The notes: a model not told the origin generated them from the sequence alone. A stretch of 64,000 nt of DNA from Polaribacter atrinae (GCF_038023995.1 NZ_CP150660.1:742501-806500); one strand, 5' to 3'. Counted from the stretch's first letter, positions 37,658 to 46,257 are shown. Translations and numbers: made by a program.

Positions 37658-38701
37658 TTATTTTTTTATGCTAAAATAAAAAGTAGATCCCACTTTTGGC
37701 TCAGATTCTAAAGAAATTTCTCCATTATATACTTCTACTATCTTTTTTACAATAGCCAAACCTATTCCTGTAGACTGATAATCGTCTTCTAATTTTTGAA
37801 ATGCCACAAATATTTTATCAAAATATTTACGTTCAATTCCATTACCATTGTCTTTTATATAAAAATTATAAAAATCAGGTGTTTCATTAAAACCTATTTC
37901 AACCGTTTTTGCTTCTTTATCATTAAATTTTACAGCGTTGTCTATTAAATGTTTAAACAATTGCTTTAACCTAAATTTATCTCCTTTTATAGTCGGTAAT
38001 TTTTCAGGAATACTAAAAGTTGTTGTACTTGATTGATCTTTACTTTTTAAAATATCATGCACCAAAGTGTCTAAACTAATATCATAAAAATCCTTTCCAT
38101 TTTTACCTATTGTAGAATATTGTAAAATCCCTTTTACAAGCGTATCCATTTTTTCTATATTTTCTCTAATAAATTGTAAATTCTCTTTACCAGTACCATC
38201 TAAAACACCTGAATAATCTTCTAAAACCCATGCCGTTAAAGCTTCTATACTTTGTAAAGGCGACTTTAAATCGTGAGAAACCATGTGCGCATAATCATTT
38301 AATTCTTGATTTTGACGCTCTAAATTTCTTAAAAGTTTATCTTTTTGCTGATTAATTTTAATGATTTCTTTAGTTTGATCATCTATAAAATAAACCAATT
38401 TTAAAGAATCTACACTTTCTTTAGGTCGATTATTTTTTAAATCATAAAACTGTAATTTGTCTATGACACTTTCTAATTTTGAGATTACTTTTTTCTGAGA
38501 ATCCGATTCCTCTCTAAGCTGTTTATTGGCACAAAACAACTCTTCTGAACTAAATGTAGTAGCTCTCTGAAGCATTAAAAACTGCTCCTCTGAAGTAGTA
38601 TAAGATTTATCAACAGCCTCTAAAAACTGCTCTAAATCATCATTAGATTGCAGTTCTTGTGGTAGATACTTTCTTATTTGTCTTTTTAATAAAGAATTCA
38701 T
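37658..38701 (-). CDS. Soluble histidine kinase
   Basis: A 347-residue cytoplasmic kinase: an N-terminal helical region (1-130) with a coiled coil, then a HisKA domain with LNDYAHMVSHDLKSPLQSIE (His at about 143) and an ATPase domain with N box LIDNAVKFND, DNGNGIE and STGIGLAIVKK boxes. No membrane helix and no PAS domain is evident; the N-terminus resembles regions found in kinases that pair with FIST proteins. It overlaps the stop of the FIST gene by one base and closely resembles the C-terminal half of the PAS kinase encoded two genes upstream, so the two may be paralogues. Confidence 0.9.
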   Translation of the reverse strand: MNSLLKRQIRKYLPQELQSNDDLEQFLEAVDKSYTTSEEQFLMLQRATTFSSEELFCANKQLREESDSQKKVISKLESVIDKLQFYDLKNNRPKESVDSLKLVYFIDDQTKEIIKINQQKDKLLRNLERQNQELNDYAHMVSHDLKSPLQSIEALTAWVLEDYSGVLDGTGKENLQFIRENIEKMDTLVKGILQYSTIGKNGKDFYDISLDTLVHDILKSKDQSSTTTFSIPEKLPTIKGDKFRLKQLFKHLIDNAVKFNDKEAKTVEIGFNETPDFYNFYIKDNGNGIERKYFDKIFVAFQKLEDDYQSTGIGLAIVKKIVEVYNGEISLESEPKVGSTFYFSIKK

Positions 38702-39846
38702 TATTCGCTTATTAGTGTAACTGTCATGGTTTGGTTATGAAGTTGACAACTATTTTCTCCAATAAAAGGGGCTATTTCTCCATAAGAATACAAGCCTGTT
38801 ATGGTTGTGGCATCTCCTACAACTTCCATCACTTCTTCTACCTCTTCTTCTACTCTTTGGTCTAAAACCAATTTTCTACCAATACAACTTACTAAAATTG
38901 CTAATTCTGGTTTCTTATTTCTAAACTCAAGAGCACTTTTAGCCGCTTTTTCTGCTGCATTTACAATGTTATCTACATTGGTCATCATTAATTGTACTTT
39001 AGAATTTTCTAAAATATCACCAGCCAAAATCATAGAATTTTCTGCTTCATCTATATTTAAAATACTTCTTACAATCGTATTATGCCCATCTTCTGTTTTT
39101 ACATTTAATGGATATAATAAGGCTGCTCCTGGCAATTCTTTAGATTTTTCTCCTAAATATTTTTTGTATAAATCTAATGCTGGTAAGTTATCTAATTCAT
39201 ATAACGTATTTCCTTCAGATTTTGTTACAATTCGTTCTGGTCCAAAAGGAGTCCAACCTCCATTAATAGAAAATGTTATTTCTAAAGATTCTCCATACAA
39301 ACCAATAGCAACTATTTCTCCTACTTTTGGTTTTTCGTTATAAGAAGCTATTGTTTTTTCAAATCTAGCATCATCACCACACAAAGCTCCAGTAATTAAT
39401 AAGTTATTATCTGTAGCAGAATTCATCCCTTCTGTTAATTGACTACCGTTTATAAAACTACCTTCAGAAATTACAAAAATGTGCTTTAAACCTTCTTCAG
39501 GAAATTGGCTAATTAAATCCTTTCCAACTTTAAAACTATCTACTTTAGCATCAGAATCAGTATTTAAAACATTTGTAGTTTTAATAATAAAATTACTTTT
39601 CTCAAATTCTATAGCTGTAATAGTAATACTTTCATCATCAATAGATTCTGATGAAATATCTCCACAAGCAGAACCAAAAACAAAATGTCCGTCTTTAAAT
39701 TTGTCTCTAATTTCTTCAAAAATAGTTTCATCTTCTAATAAATATCTATTTCCAAATACAAGTACTAACGGTGCTTTTAAAGTTATATTTTCCGATAAGT
39801 ATTTCAAATCAGCATTTTTATGTTTTTTAAGTTGTACGGTTTTCAT
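38701..39846 (-). CDS. FIST domain sensory protein
   Basis: A 381-residue soluble protein with an FIST N domain (LVLVFGNRYLLEDETIFEEI, HFVFGSACGDISSESIDDES, HIFVISEGSFINGSQLTEGM) and FIST_C domain (ELDNLPALDLYKKYLGEKSK, SCIGRKLVLDQRVEEEVEEV, GLYSYGEIAPFIGENSCQLH). FIST domains occur in signalling proteins and are thought to bind small ligands such as amino acids. It is wedged between two histidine kinase genes (distance 0 bases upstream, 1-base overlap downstream), so it probably acts as their sensor or inhibitor. Ligand unknown. Confidence 0.92.
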   Translation of the reverse strand: MKTVQLKKHKNADLKYLSENITLKAPLVLVFGNRYLLEDETIFEEIRDKFKDGHFVFGSACGDISSESIDDESITITAIEFEKSNFIIKTTNVLNTDSDAKVDSFKVGKDLISQFPEEGLKHIFVISEGSFINGSQLTEGMNSATDNNLLITGALCGDDARFEKTIASYNEKPKVGEIVAIGLYGESLEITFSINGGWTPFGPERIVTKSEGNTLYELDNLPALDLYKKYLGEKSKELPGAALLYPLNVKTEDGHNTIVRSILNIDEAENSMILAGDILENSKVQLMMTNVDNIVNAAEKAAKSALEFRNKKPELAILVSCIGRKLVLDQRVEEEVEEVMEVVGDATTITGLYSYGEIAPFIGENSCQLHNQTMTVTLISE

Positions 39847-41829
39847 TTAAGTTTTTTTAATGGTGAAATAAAAAGTAGTTCCCTTATTTGGTTCACTTTC
39901 TAACCAAATAGCTCCCTCATGTAAGTCAATTATTTTTTTTACAATTGACAACCCTATTCCTGTTGAATCTTCTCTTTTATTTAAAGAGGTAAAAACTTCA
40001 AAAATTTTATCATGATATTTTTTTTCAATTCCAATACCATTGTCTCTAATAGAAAATTGATGAAAAGTAGTATCTTCTTTATAATCTACTTCTACAATCC
40101 CTATTTCTTTGTCACAAAACTTAATTGCATTACTTATAAAATTTTGAAATAACTGCTGAAATTTTGTCTTATCTCCTTTAACTATCGGTAATGTTTTTAA
40201 GACATTAACAGCTATATTTTCTGGAATAAATAATATCTTTTTTAAATCTGATAACGTATTATTTAAATCTACATCTTCGTCTTCTTGAGAACTAGACCCT
40301 GCACTAGAATATTCTAAAACATCAGAAATTAATTTTTCCATTGTTTCTAAAGTTATTTCTACAAGATCAAAATTTTGAAGAGTCATTTCATCAAACTTCC
40401 CTTCATTATCTGCTTTAATCCAAGAAACTAATGCCTCAATACTTCTAAGTGGCGATTTTAAATCATGAGAAACAATATGTGCATACTCATGTAAATGTTC
40501 ATTACTTTTTTCTAATTCTTTTAAAATCTGCTCTTTTTGTAATTGTAATCTTTTAAATTTAGTAATATCTAAGTTCAAAGCAATAGAACCAATATTTTCT
40601 CCAAACAAATTATAGTTTGGCGCAGCACTTACCAACCAATATTTAGTTTCTCCACTTTTATTTTTTGTCTTAAACTCAAAAGATGAAGGTTCTCCTTTTA
40701 GACGTTTTTCTTTTTGATTTCTTACAACTTCTAAACCTTCATCAAAGGCAAAAATATCACATCCTACTTTTCCTATTAATTCATCTTTAGCATAGCCAGA
40801 CATTTCTAAAAAACTTTGATTTACCATCGAAATTTGATCGTCTGTATTAATCTCTACCAATCCTAAATTCATATTGGCAATGATGTTGCTATACTTCTCT
40901 TTTTCTATCTCTAAACTTAAGCTGTATTTTTTTTCTATAGTAATATCTCTAAAGGTCCATAAATAACCTTTTACTTTTCCTTGAATAAATATTGGAATAT
41001 AATTTCTTTCTAGAATGATACCATCTATCATTTCTAATTGGTCACCAAAAACAGGCTTTTTAGCGGCCACAATTTCATCCATTCTATCAACAAAAGCTGC
41101 TGATTCTTTAAATAAATATTTATTTTGTTCTGATGCCATTTTACAATCCATCCCCAATAAGTCTTGAGGCTGTGCATCTACTTTAAATAATTCGCAAAAC
41201 TTTGTGTTTGATAATACTATTTTTCTATTTTCATCTTCTAAAACAATACCACTATTAAGATTTAGCACAAGTGCAGACAACCTATTTTCTGACTCTACTA
41301 ATAAATACTCCTCTTCTTTTTCTTTGGTAATATCTCTAATAATACCCTGAGCAGCAATTGCTTTATTCTCTTTATTATAAACAATAGTTGCATTTATTTG
41401 CACCCATTTAACCTCTTTATTTTTAGTGTAAACTCTTGCTGTAAAACCATTAAAAAAACCTTTTTCATATAATTCTGTAAAAGATTTATAGGTATATTCG
41501 ATATCTTCTGGATAGATAATTTCTGTAACATTAAAGTTTTCTATTTCAATATTGTATCCAAAAAGACTTACAGCCACCTCATTCATTTTCATAACATTAC
41601 CAAACAAATCCATCACTAGATATGCATCATTAATGTTATCAAAAAGACCTTTTAATGTAGAAGATTTTTCTTCTAAAAGTTCATTAAGCTTTAAATTAGA
41701 ACCTTTTAATTTCTCTGAAAGATCGTATAAATCCCTAGATTTATCTTCAAGAATTTTCTCAGCAGCTTTTCTCGCTGCTTTTTCACGTTTTAGTGCTCGT
41801 TCTAATATTTCTATTTGATGTTGACTCAT
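39847..41829 (-). CDS. Soluble PAS-rich histidine kinase
   Basis: A 660-residue kinase without membrane helices: an N-terminal coiled coil (1-60), three PAS domains (about 60-170, 185-300 and 305-430; for example NDAYLVMDLFGNVMKMNEVA, IVLEDENRKIVLSNTKFCEL and LVEINTDDQISMVNQSFLEM), a HisKA domain with HEYAHIVSHDLKSPLRSIEA, and an ATPase domain (NFISNAIKFCDKE, IRDNGIGIE, DSTGIGLSIVKK). It overlaps the H-NOX gene by one base, the arrangement of known H-NOX-associated kinases whose activity is set by NO binding to H-NOX. Natural partner of the receiver protein at the head of the operon. Confidence 0.93.
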   Translation of the reverse strand: MSQHQIEILERALKREKAARKAAEKILEDKSRDLYDLSEKLKGSNLKLNELLEEKSSTLKGLFDNINDAYLVMDLFGNVMKMNEVAVSLFGYNIEIENFNVTEIIYPEDIEYTYKSFTELYEKGFFNGFTARVYTKNKEVKWVQINATIVYNKENKAIAAQGIIRDITKEKEEEYLLVESENRLSALVLNLNSGIVLEDENRKIVLSNTKFCELFKVDAQPQDLLGMDCKMASEQNKYLFKESAAFVDRMDEIVAAKKPVFGDQLEMIDGIILERNYIPIFIQGKVKGYLWTFRDITIEKKYSLSLEIEKEKYSNIIANMNLGLVEINTDDQISMVNQSFLEMSGYAKDELIGKVGCDIFAFDEGLEVVRNQKEKRLKGEPSSFEFKTKNKSGETKYWLVSAAPNYNLFGENIGSIALNLDITKFKRLQLQKEQILKELEKSNEHLHEYAHIVSHDLKSPLRSIEALVSWIKADNEGKFDEMTLQNFDLVEITLETMEKLISDVLEYSSAGSSSQEDEDVDLNNTLSDLKKILFIPENIAVNVLKTLPIVKGDKTKFQQLFQNFISNAIKFCDKEIGIVEVDYKEDTTFHQFSIRDNGIGIEKKYHDKIFEVFTSLNKREDSTGIGLSIVKKIIDLHEGAIWLESEPNKGTTFYFTIKKT

Positions 41830-42368
41830 TATTTTTTATTAACAATAAATCGAACCTCTGTACCGTCTTCTTTAATTTTTTCTAAGACAATAGATGCCTC
41901 TGTATTAAAATGCTCAAAAGTTTTATTCATTAATCCTAATCCAAAATGATGCATCGCTCTACTAGACTTATACACCATGGTTAAAGAATTTTCTGTTTTT
42001 TCTTCTACTATAAATGTTGGTAATTCTGCTTCAGGATAAATTTTTTGCACCTCTACATGTATATGATTTTCAATAGAAGCTAACATTTCAATTGGATCTT
42101 TATACGTTGCTAAAAGACCTGGATAACTCTTTTCTATCATTCCAAAAAAATGTTCTGCATATACTAATAACAAATCATCGGTAGAAATCCCTGTATTATC
42201 ACTAAGGTTTGTAACTAATTGTAGCATCTCTGAAAAGCTATATGTTCCTACAGACGTATAAATCCCTTCTGATGCTAATTCTGATTGATAAATGATTTTA
42301 TCTACCATCTCTAGTCCGAACTTTTCTTCAACTAAATCTAAAAACTCTGTAAAAACTATTCCTTTCAT
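41829..42368 (-). CDS. H-NOX haem nitric oxide/oxygen-binding sensor
   Basis: A 179-residue stand-alone H-NOX protein. The haem-ligand His is in NHIHVEVQKIYPEAELP (His104), and the haem-propionate motif YxSxR is intact as Tyr133-Ser135-Arg137 in MVYKSSRAMH. The N-terminal MKGIVFTEFLDLVEEKFG is canonical for the family. No distal-pocket tyrosine was recognised, which suggests NO-selective binding (inference). Bacterial H-NOX proteins usually regulate a histidine kinase or cyclic-di-GMP enzyme encoded next to them; here the adjacent PAS kinase is the likely target. Encoded 1 base after the receiver gene. Confidence 0.95.
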   Translation of the reverse strand: MKGIVFTEFLDLVEEKFGLEMVDKIIYQSELASEGIYTSVGTYSFSEMLQLVTNLSDNTGISTDDLLLVYAEHFFGMIEKSYPGLLATYKDPIEMLASIENHIHVEVQKIYPEAELPTFIVEEKTENSLTMVYKSSRAMHHFGLGLMNKTFEHFNTEASIVLEKIKEDGTEVRFIVNKK

Positions 42369-42369
42369 A

Positions 42370-42783
42370 TTAGTATTTTTTTAATTCATTAACACTCCAG
42401 TAAGACAATACCGTTTCAATTTTTTTAACATAATCGTCATATTTTAAAGGCTTTAAAATATAACCAGAAACACCTAATTTATAACATTCTTCTAAATCTT
42501 TTTGATTATCTGAAGTAGTTAAAATTACTGTTGGAATGTGTTGTATATTTTCATCCTTTTTTAAGATCGATAAAAACTCTATACCACTCATTTTAGGCAT
42601 GTTTAAATCTAATAAAATTAAATCAGGAAAATTACTTTTATCTTGTAAAAACTCTAATGCTATTTCGCCATTTTTAGCTTCCTGCATTGTATGATCTAAT
42701 TTTAATAATGAAAGTGTTCTTTTCATTTTCATTATTTCTATTAGATTATCTTCAATTAACAATACTTTCAAATTTTTAGACAT
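42370..42783 (-). CDS. Stand-alone response regulator receiver protein
   Basis: The start is placed at the ATG at 42781-42783 (MSKNLKVLLIEDN), a normal receiver start; the longer frame from 42813 would overlap a -7-like element (TAGATTTG at 42811-42818, minus strand). The 137-residue domain has the acidic pair IEDN, phosphoacceptor Asp59 in LLDLNMPKMSG, TTSD and LKPLKYDDY. It has no output domain, as in relay or CheY-like proteins. First gene of the H-NOX/kinase/FIST operon; presumably accepts phosphate from the two kinases and may have passed it to the now broken Hpt protein. Confidence 0.93.
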   Translation of the reverse strand: MSKNLKVLLIEDNLIEIMKMKRTLSLLKLDHTMQEAKNGEIALEFLQDKSNFPDLILLDLNMPKMSGIEFLSILKKDENIQHIPTVILTTSDNQKDLEECYKLGVSGYILKPLKYDDYVKKIETVLSYWSVNELKKY

Positions 42784-42919
42784 TTTGGGAGGTTTAACTT
42801 TTAATTTATACAAATCTAGGTTAATAAAATAATGTCTTTTAGAGGTAGTTGGTCAGGCAATTTAAAGTATCGACGAAATGCAGAAAAGTATAGATAGAAT
42901 ATTTTCATCTAAAACAAAA

Positions 42920-42943
42920 AACTCCAACTTTTCAGTTGGAGTT
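42920..42943 (-). terminator. Rho-independent terminator of the eda operon
   Basis: Ten-base perfect stem (AACTCCAACT with AGTTGGAGTT) around a 4-base loop, 23 bases after the eda stop codon. Reading on the minus strand the stem is followed by TTTTTGTTTT. The gap to the next gene (42784-42966) contains no other gene. Confidence 0.88.
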
Positions 42944-42966
42944 ATAAGTACTAGAAATAATTTAAA

Positions 42967-43635
42967 TTATTTTCTAACCGCTTTTACAATAGCTAAAGCT
43001 GCTCTTACATCTTTCTCTAATTTTGCATAATCTTCGTTTGAAATAATTTCTTTTGAAATTAATTTAGACCCCATTCCAACACAAGTTACACCTGCATCAA
43101 ACCAACCTTTTAAGTTTTCTTCAGTAGGAGAAACTCCACCTGTTGGCATTAAACTAGTCCAAGGTTGTGGTCCTTTAACACCTTTTACAAACTGTGGTCC
43201 ATAAATATCACCAGGGAATAATTTGACGATTTCGCATCCTAATTCTTCTGCTCTAGTTATTTCTGTTAAGGTACCACAACCTGGAGACCATAATACTTTT
43301 TTACGGTTACAAGCAATTGCAATATCTTCTCTTAAAACAGGAGTTACAATAAAGTTTGCTCCTAATGCCATATACAATGATGCTGCTCCTGCATCTGTAA
43401 CAGAACCTACACCCATAATCATACCTGGTAATTCTGCAATAGCATATTTTGTTAACTCACCAAAAACTTCGTGAGCAAAATCTCCACGTGCTGTAAACTC
43501 CATTAAACGAGCTCCACCATCGTAACATGCTTTTAATACTTTTTTACTTAATTCTATATCATTATGAAAAAACAAAGGAATCATTCCTGTTTCTTTCATT
43601 ACTTGTGCTACTTCTAATCTTGAAAATTGTGCCAT
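42967..43635 (-). CDS. eda: 2-dehydro-3-deoxyphosphogluconate (KDPG) aldolase
   Basis: A 222-residue class I aldolase that splits KDPG to pyruvate and glyceraldehyde-3-phosphate. Family features: MEFTARG with the catalytic Glu46, MGVGSVTDAGAA, SPGCGTLTEI and the Schiff-base Lys138 in CEIVKLFPGDIYGPQ, plus the PTGGVSPTEENL phosphate-binding turn. Last gene of the KDG kinase/phosphofructokinase/aldolase operon and followed by a clear terminator. Together with KDG kinase it completes catabolism of 2-keto-3-deoxygluconate from alginate, pectin or other uronates. Confidence 0.95.
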   Translation of the reverse strand: MAQFSRLEVAQVMKETGMIPLFFHNDIELSKKVLKACYDGGARLMEFTARGDFAHEVFGELTKYAIAELPGMIMGVGSVTDAGAASLYMALGANFIVTPVLREDIAIACNRKKVLWSPGCGTLTEITRAEELGCEIVKLFPGDIYGPQFVKGVKGPQPWTSLMPTGGVSPTEENLKGWFDAGVTCVGMGSKLISKEIISNEDYAKLEKDVRAALAIVKAVRK

Positions 43636-43644
43636 TTTTTTATT

Positions 43645-43692
43645 GTTTATTTGTGTAATCGTTTATTTGTGTAATTGTTTGATCGTGTAATT
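43645..43692. repeat. 16-base tandem repeats between eda and the phosphofructokinase gene
   Basis: Three adjacent 16-base units, GTTTATTTGTGTAATC, GTTTATTTGTGTAATT and the diverged GTTTGATCGTGTAATT, with a fourth partial unit after them. They lie in the leader of eda. Probably slippage-derived; any regulatory effect is speculative. Confidence 0.75.
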
Positions 43693-43735
43693 GTTGAATT
43701 GTACCTGAGTGTTACAGTTACACAATTTAACAATT
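43689..43735. other. Intercistronic stem-loop before eda
   Basis: Arms 43689-43702 and 43722-43735 (AATTGTTGAATTGT with ACAATTTAACAATT) pair at 13 of 14 positions around a 19-base loop. It follows the phosphofructokinase stop codon on the minus strand and partly overlaps the tandem repeats. Likely an mRNA processing or stability element. Confidence 0.6.
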
Positions 43736-43751
43736 AACCTCTTAAACAATT

Positions 43752-44969
43752 TTAACTCCAGTTTAATATTTTTTTAAAATCGTATGCTTCTGGATTGGTC
43801 ACGTACTTTTTAGCATTTTCATAATCCTTTTCTTTTAAAAAGAATAAGTTTTCTATGAATAACTGTGCCATATCAGAATTGATATCTACTAATCTTGGTG
43901 GAATTTTACCATTTTCATCTTCAAAATCTTTTAAATATAAAGGAGTAATATCTCCTCTAGAATTGGCGCTTACAATACAACCTGTTGCACCTTGATCAAA
44001 TAGTTTTTTAACACCAATACCTAGTAAAGTACACAAGGTTAAATCAAAGGCAATAGGATTGCAACATCTTAATTCATAACCAAGCTCTACAGGTCTAGAT
44101 TTTATATCTAAGCCTATTTCTTTTAATTTAATTTGTAATAAGTAATTAAATATATGTGATTTGCTTACGTTACCTAACTCTGGATGCCCATGATCATCAT
44201 AAGTAAAATTAATTCCTGAATTTATAATTTCCTCTTCTTCCATGAAATGAAAAACACCTTCACTAATTAAAGCTACACCATATTCAAGCCCCATAATTTT
44301 ACATTTAATAATAGAAGAAATAATCATATTGGTTAACTTCTCAAATGTAATCGTTGTTTTGTTAAACATTTCTGGAATAATCACCATCTGAAAATGACAT
44401 GCAGAGGCTATTCCGAAAGCTAAATGCCCTGCAGAACGTCCCATTGCAGACATTACAAACCAATTCTCACTGGTTCTTGCATCTTCATAAACGGTATTTC
44501 CAATACGTACACCCTCATCTTTAGCTGTATGAAAACCAAATGTTGGGTTTCTGTCTGGTAAAGGTAAATCGTTATCTATTGTTTTAGGAACATGAATATG
44601 TCTAACATCTAACGCTTCACTTTTTAAATATTTGGTTAATCTATTTGCTGTAGAAGCGGTATCATCTCCACCAATAGTAACCAATAATTTTACATTATTT
44701 TTCTTAAAAAAATCTACTTTAAAGTCACTGTCTTTAGGTTTAAATCTACTCATTATAGGACTAGAACCACCTCTACTAAAAATACGATCTGCACGATGAA
44801 AATCGAAAATCTCCAATACAGGATTTTCTGAAAGCAATCCTTGATATCCATGATGAACACCAATTACCTCATAACCATCTTTCATAAAGGTTTTAGCAAC
44901 AGTACTAATTACTGTATTAATTCCTGGAGCAGGACCACCTCCACACATTATAGCTACAGATTTTTTCAT
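43752..44969 (-). CDS. Phosphofructokinase, probably pyrophosphate-dependent
   Basis: A 405-residue PfkA-family enzyme converting fructose-6-phosphate to the 1,6-bisphosphate. The nucleotide-binding motif reads GGDDT (Asp103 where ATP enzymes have Gly) and the following active-site motif is PKTIDND (Lys129 where ATP enzymes have Gly); both are the known sequence marks of pyrophosphate specificity. Catalytic Asp132, GRSAGHLA and IPEM are present. It sits inside the KDG kinase/eda operon behind a hairpin, so glycolytic and Entner-Doudoroff lower-branch steps are expressed together. Phosphate donor is inferred from the two residues only. Confidence 0.9.
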   Translation of the reverse strand: MKKSVAIMCGGGPAPGINTVISTVAKTFMKDGYEVIGVHHGYQGLLSENPVLEIFDFHRADRIFSRGGSSPIMSRFKPKDSDFKVDFFKKNNVKLLVTIGGDDTASTANRLTKYLKSEALDVRHIHVPKTIDNDLPLPDRNPTFGFHTAKDEGVRIGNTVYEDARTSENWFVMSAMGRSAGHLAFGIASACHFQMVIIPEMFNKTTITFEKLTNMIISSIIKCKIMGLEYGVALISEGVFHFMEEEEIINSGINFTYDDHGHPELGNVSKSHIFNYLLQIKLKEIGLDIKSRPVELGYELRCCNPIAFDLTLCTLLGIGVKKLFDQGATGCIVSANSRGDITPLYLKDFEDENGKIPPRLVDINSDMAQLFIENLFFLKEKDYENAKKYVTNPEAYDFKKILNWS

Positions 44970-45012
44970 ATTTTATCGTTGATTTTAAAATTAGTATGTG
45001 TACAGTTATAAA

Positions 45013-45058
45013 TTTGTTTAACTGTTAAATAGCTTAAACTACTTAACAGTTAAACAAA
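45013..45058. other. 16-base-pair intercistronic hairpin before the phosphofructokinase gene
   Basis: Perfect 16-base arms (45013-45028 and 45043-45058, core TTTAACTGTTAA) with a 14-base loop, 9 bases after the kdgK stop codon on the minus strand. Strong enough for partial termination or 3-prime-end protection of the kdgK message, which would raise its expression above the distal genes. Confidence 0.75.
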
Positions 45059-45067
45059 AAACTAGAT

Positions 45068-46114
45068 TTATCTAGCTACTCTTCCAGATGCATCACCACC
45101 CATCAATTTATTTACTTCTGCAACGGTAACTAAGTTTGCATCACCTTTAATAGTGTGTTTTAAACAAGATGCAGCAACTGCAAAGTCTAATGCATTTTGA
45201 TCGTTATCTGGATATGTTAATAATCCGTAGATTAAACCTCCCATAAAAGAATCTCCACCACCTACTCTATCTACGATATCTGTAATTTGGTATTGACGTG
45301 TTTGTAACATTTCTTTTCCATCATATAAAACTCCTGCCCAAGTATTGTGAGAAGCAGAAATAGAACCTCTTAAAGTAGTAATTACCTTTTTAGCTCTTGG
45401 AAATTTCTCCATCATTTGTTTACAAACAGATAAGAAAGCTTCTGCTTTTACATCATGTCCTGCTGTTTGAACTGCAGCTCCATCAGGCTTAATTCCGAAA
45501 TGCATTTCTGCGTCTTCTTCATTTCCTAAAACGATATCACAGTAAGAAGTTAATTCTGTCATGATAGCCTCTCTATGAGCGTCATCACAGAAATTCCATA
45601 ATTTTGCACGGTAGTTTAAATCTGTAGAAATAGTAATTCCTTTTGCACTAGCTGCTTTTAAAGCCTCTAAAGTTACATCAGCAGCACCTTGAGAAATAGC
45701 AGGAATAATACCTGTCCAATGAAACCATTCACAACCTTCAAAAACTACATCCCAATCGATCATTCCAGATTCTACTTCTGCAATAGCAGAATGCGCTCTA
45801 TCATACACCACTTTAGATCCTCTAGATACAGCACCAGTTTCTAAGAAATAGATACCTAAACGGTCTCCACCATAAACAATCTTATCTACACCAACACCTC
45901 TTTTACGCATTTCCATCATTGCACACTCACCAATATCATTTTTTGGTAAACGCGTTACAAAATCTACATCGATTCCGTAGTTAGCTAATGATACTGCTAC
46001 ATTAGATTCTCCACCTCCGTAAACTGCATCAAAATTATTTGCTTGTGAAAATCTTAAAAATCCTTGAGGAGCTAATCTTAACATGATCTCTCCAAATGTT
46101 ACTACTTTTGCCAT
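45068..46114 (-). CDS. kdgK: 2-dehydro-3-deoxygluconokinase (KDG kinase), PfkB family
   Basis: A 348-residue ribokinase-type kinase making KDPG from 2-keto-3-deoxygluconate. It starts MAKVVTFGEIMLRLAPQG, has the substrate-binding AVYGGGESNVAVSLANYG, the LNYRAKLW strand and the catalytic base motif DRVGGGDSFMGG (Asp288). The LNYRAKLW and early GEIMLRL motifs are those of KDG kinases rather than fructokinases. First gene of a three-gene operon with pfk and eda. A LacI-type operator lies 30 bases before its start, and the divergent LacI gene follows, so uronate-derived signals probably induce it. Confidence 0.92.
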   Translation of the reverse strand: MAKVVTFGEIMLRLAPQGFLRFSQANNFDAVYGGGESNVAVSLANYGIDVDFVTRLPKNDIGECAMMEMRKRGVGVDKIVYGGDRLGIYFLETGAVSRGSKVVYDRAHSAIAEVESGMIDWDVVFEGCEWFHWTGIIPAISQGAADVTLEALKAASAKGITISTDLNYRAKLWNFCDDAHREAIMTELTSYCDIVLGNEEDAEMHFGIKPDGAAVQTAGHDVKAEAFLSVCKQMMEKFPRAKKVITTLRGSISASHNTWAGVLYDGKEMLQTRQYQITDIVDRVGGGDSFMGGLIYGLLTYPDNDQNALDFAVAASCLKHTIKGDANLVTVAEVNKLMGGDASGRVAR

Positions 46115-46143
46115 TTTAATCCTTTTTTAAATATTATAGCTAA

Positions 46144-46163
46144 TTGGTTAAACGTTTAAGCAA
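46144..46163. promoter_or_regulatory. LacI-type operator upstream of kdgK
   Basis: TTGGTTAAACGTTTAAGCAA is a 20-base near-perfect dyad centred on CG, with one mismatched pair (G/G at positions 4 and 17). Placed 30 bases before kdgK, where a repressor would block transcription. Shares half-site TTAAGCAA with the palindrome at 46228-46257. Confidence 0.8.
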
Positions 46164-46227
46164 TATTTCAAAATAAAATCAAAAGGAAAGAATTGAACTA
46201 TCGTTTTGATTATAATAAATATCGAAT

Positions 46228-46257
46228 TATATTTGCTTAATCGATTAAGCAAATATA
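46228..46257. promoter_or_regulatory. Perfect 30-base palindromic operator at the LacI gene
   Basis: The core TTGCTTAATCGATTAAGCAA is perfectly symmetric about CG and the symmetry extends to 30 bases with AT flanks. It lies at the beginning of the LacI gene itself, 89 bases centre to centre from the kdgK-side operator, suggesting autoregulation and possible looping between the two sites. Confidence 0.85.

Noticed and set aside
38801..39343. 180-codon open frame on the plus strand opposite the FIST gene
   Set aside because: It is fully antisense to a well-supported gene and has a Ser/Leu/Phe-rich composition typical of a shadow frame.
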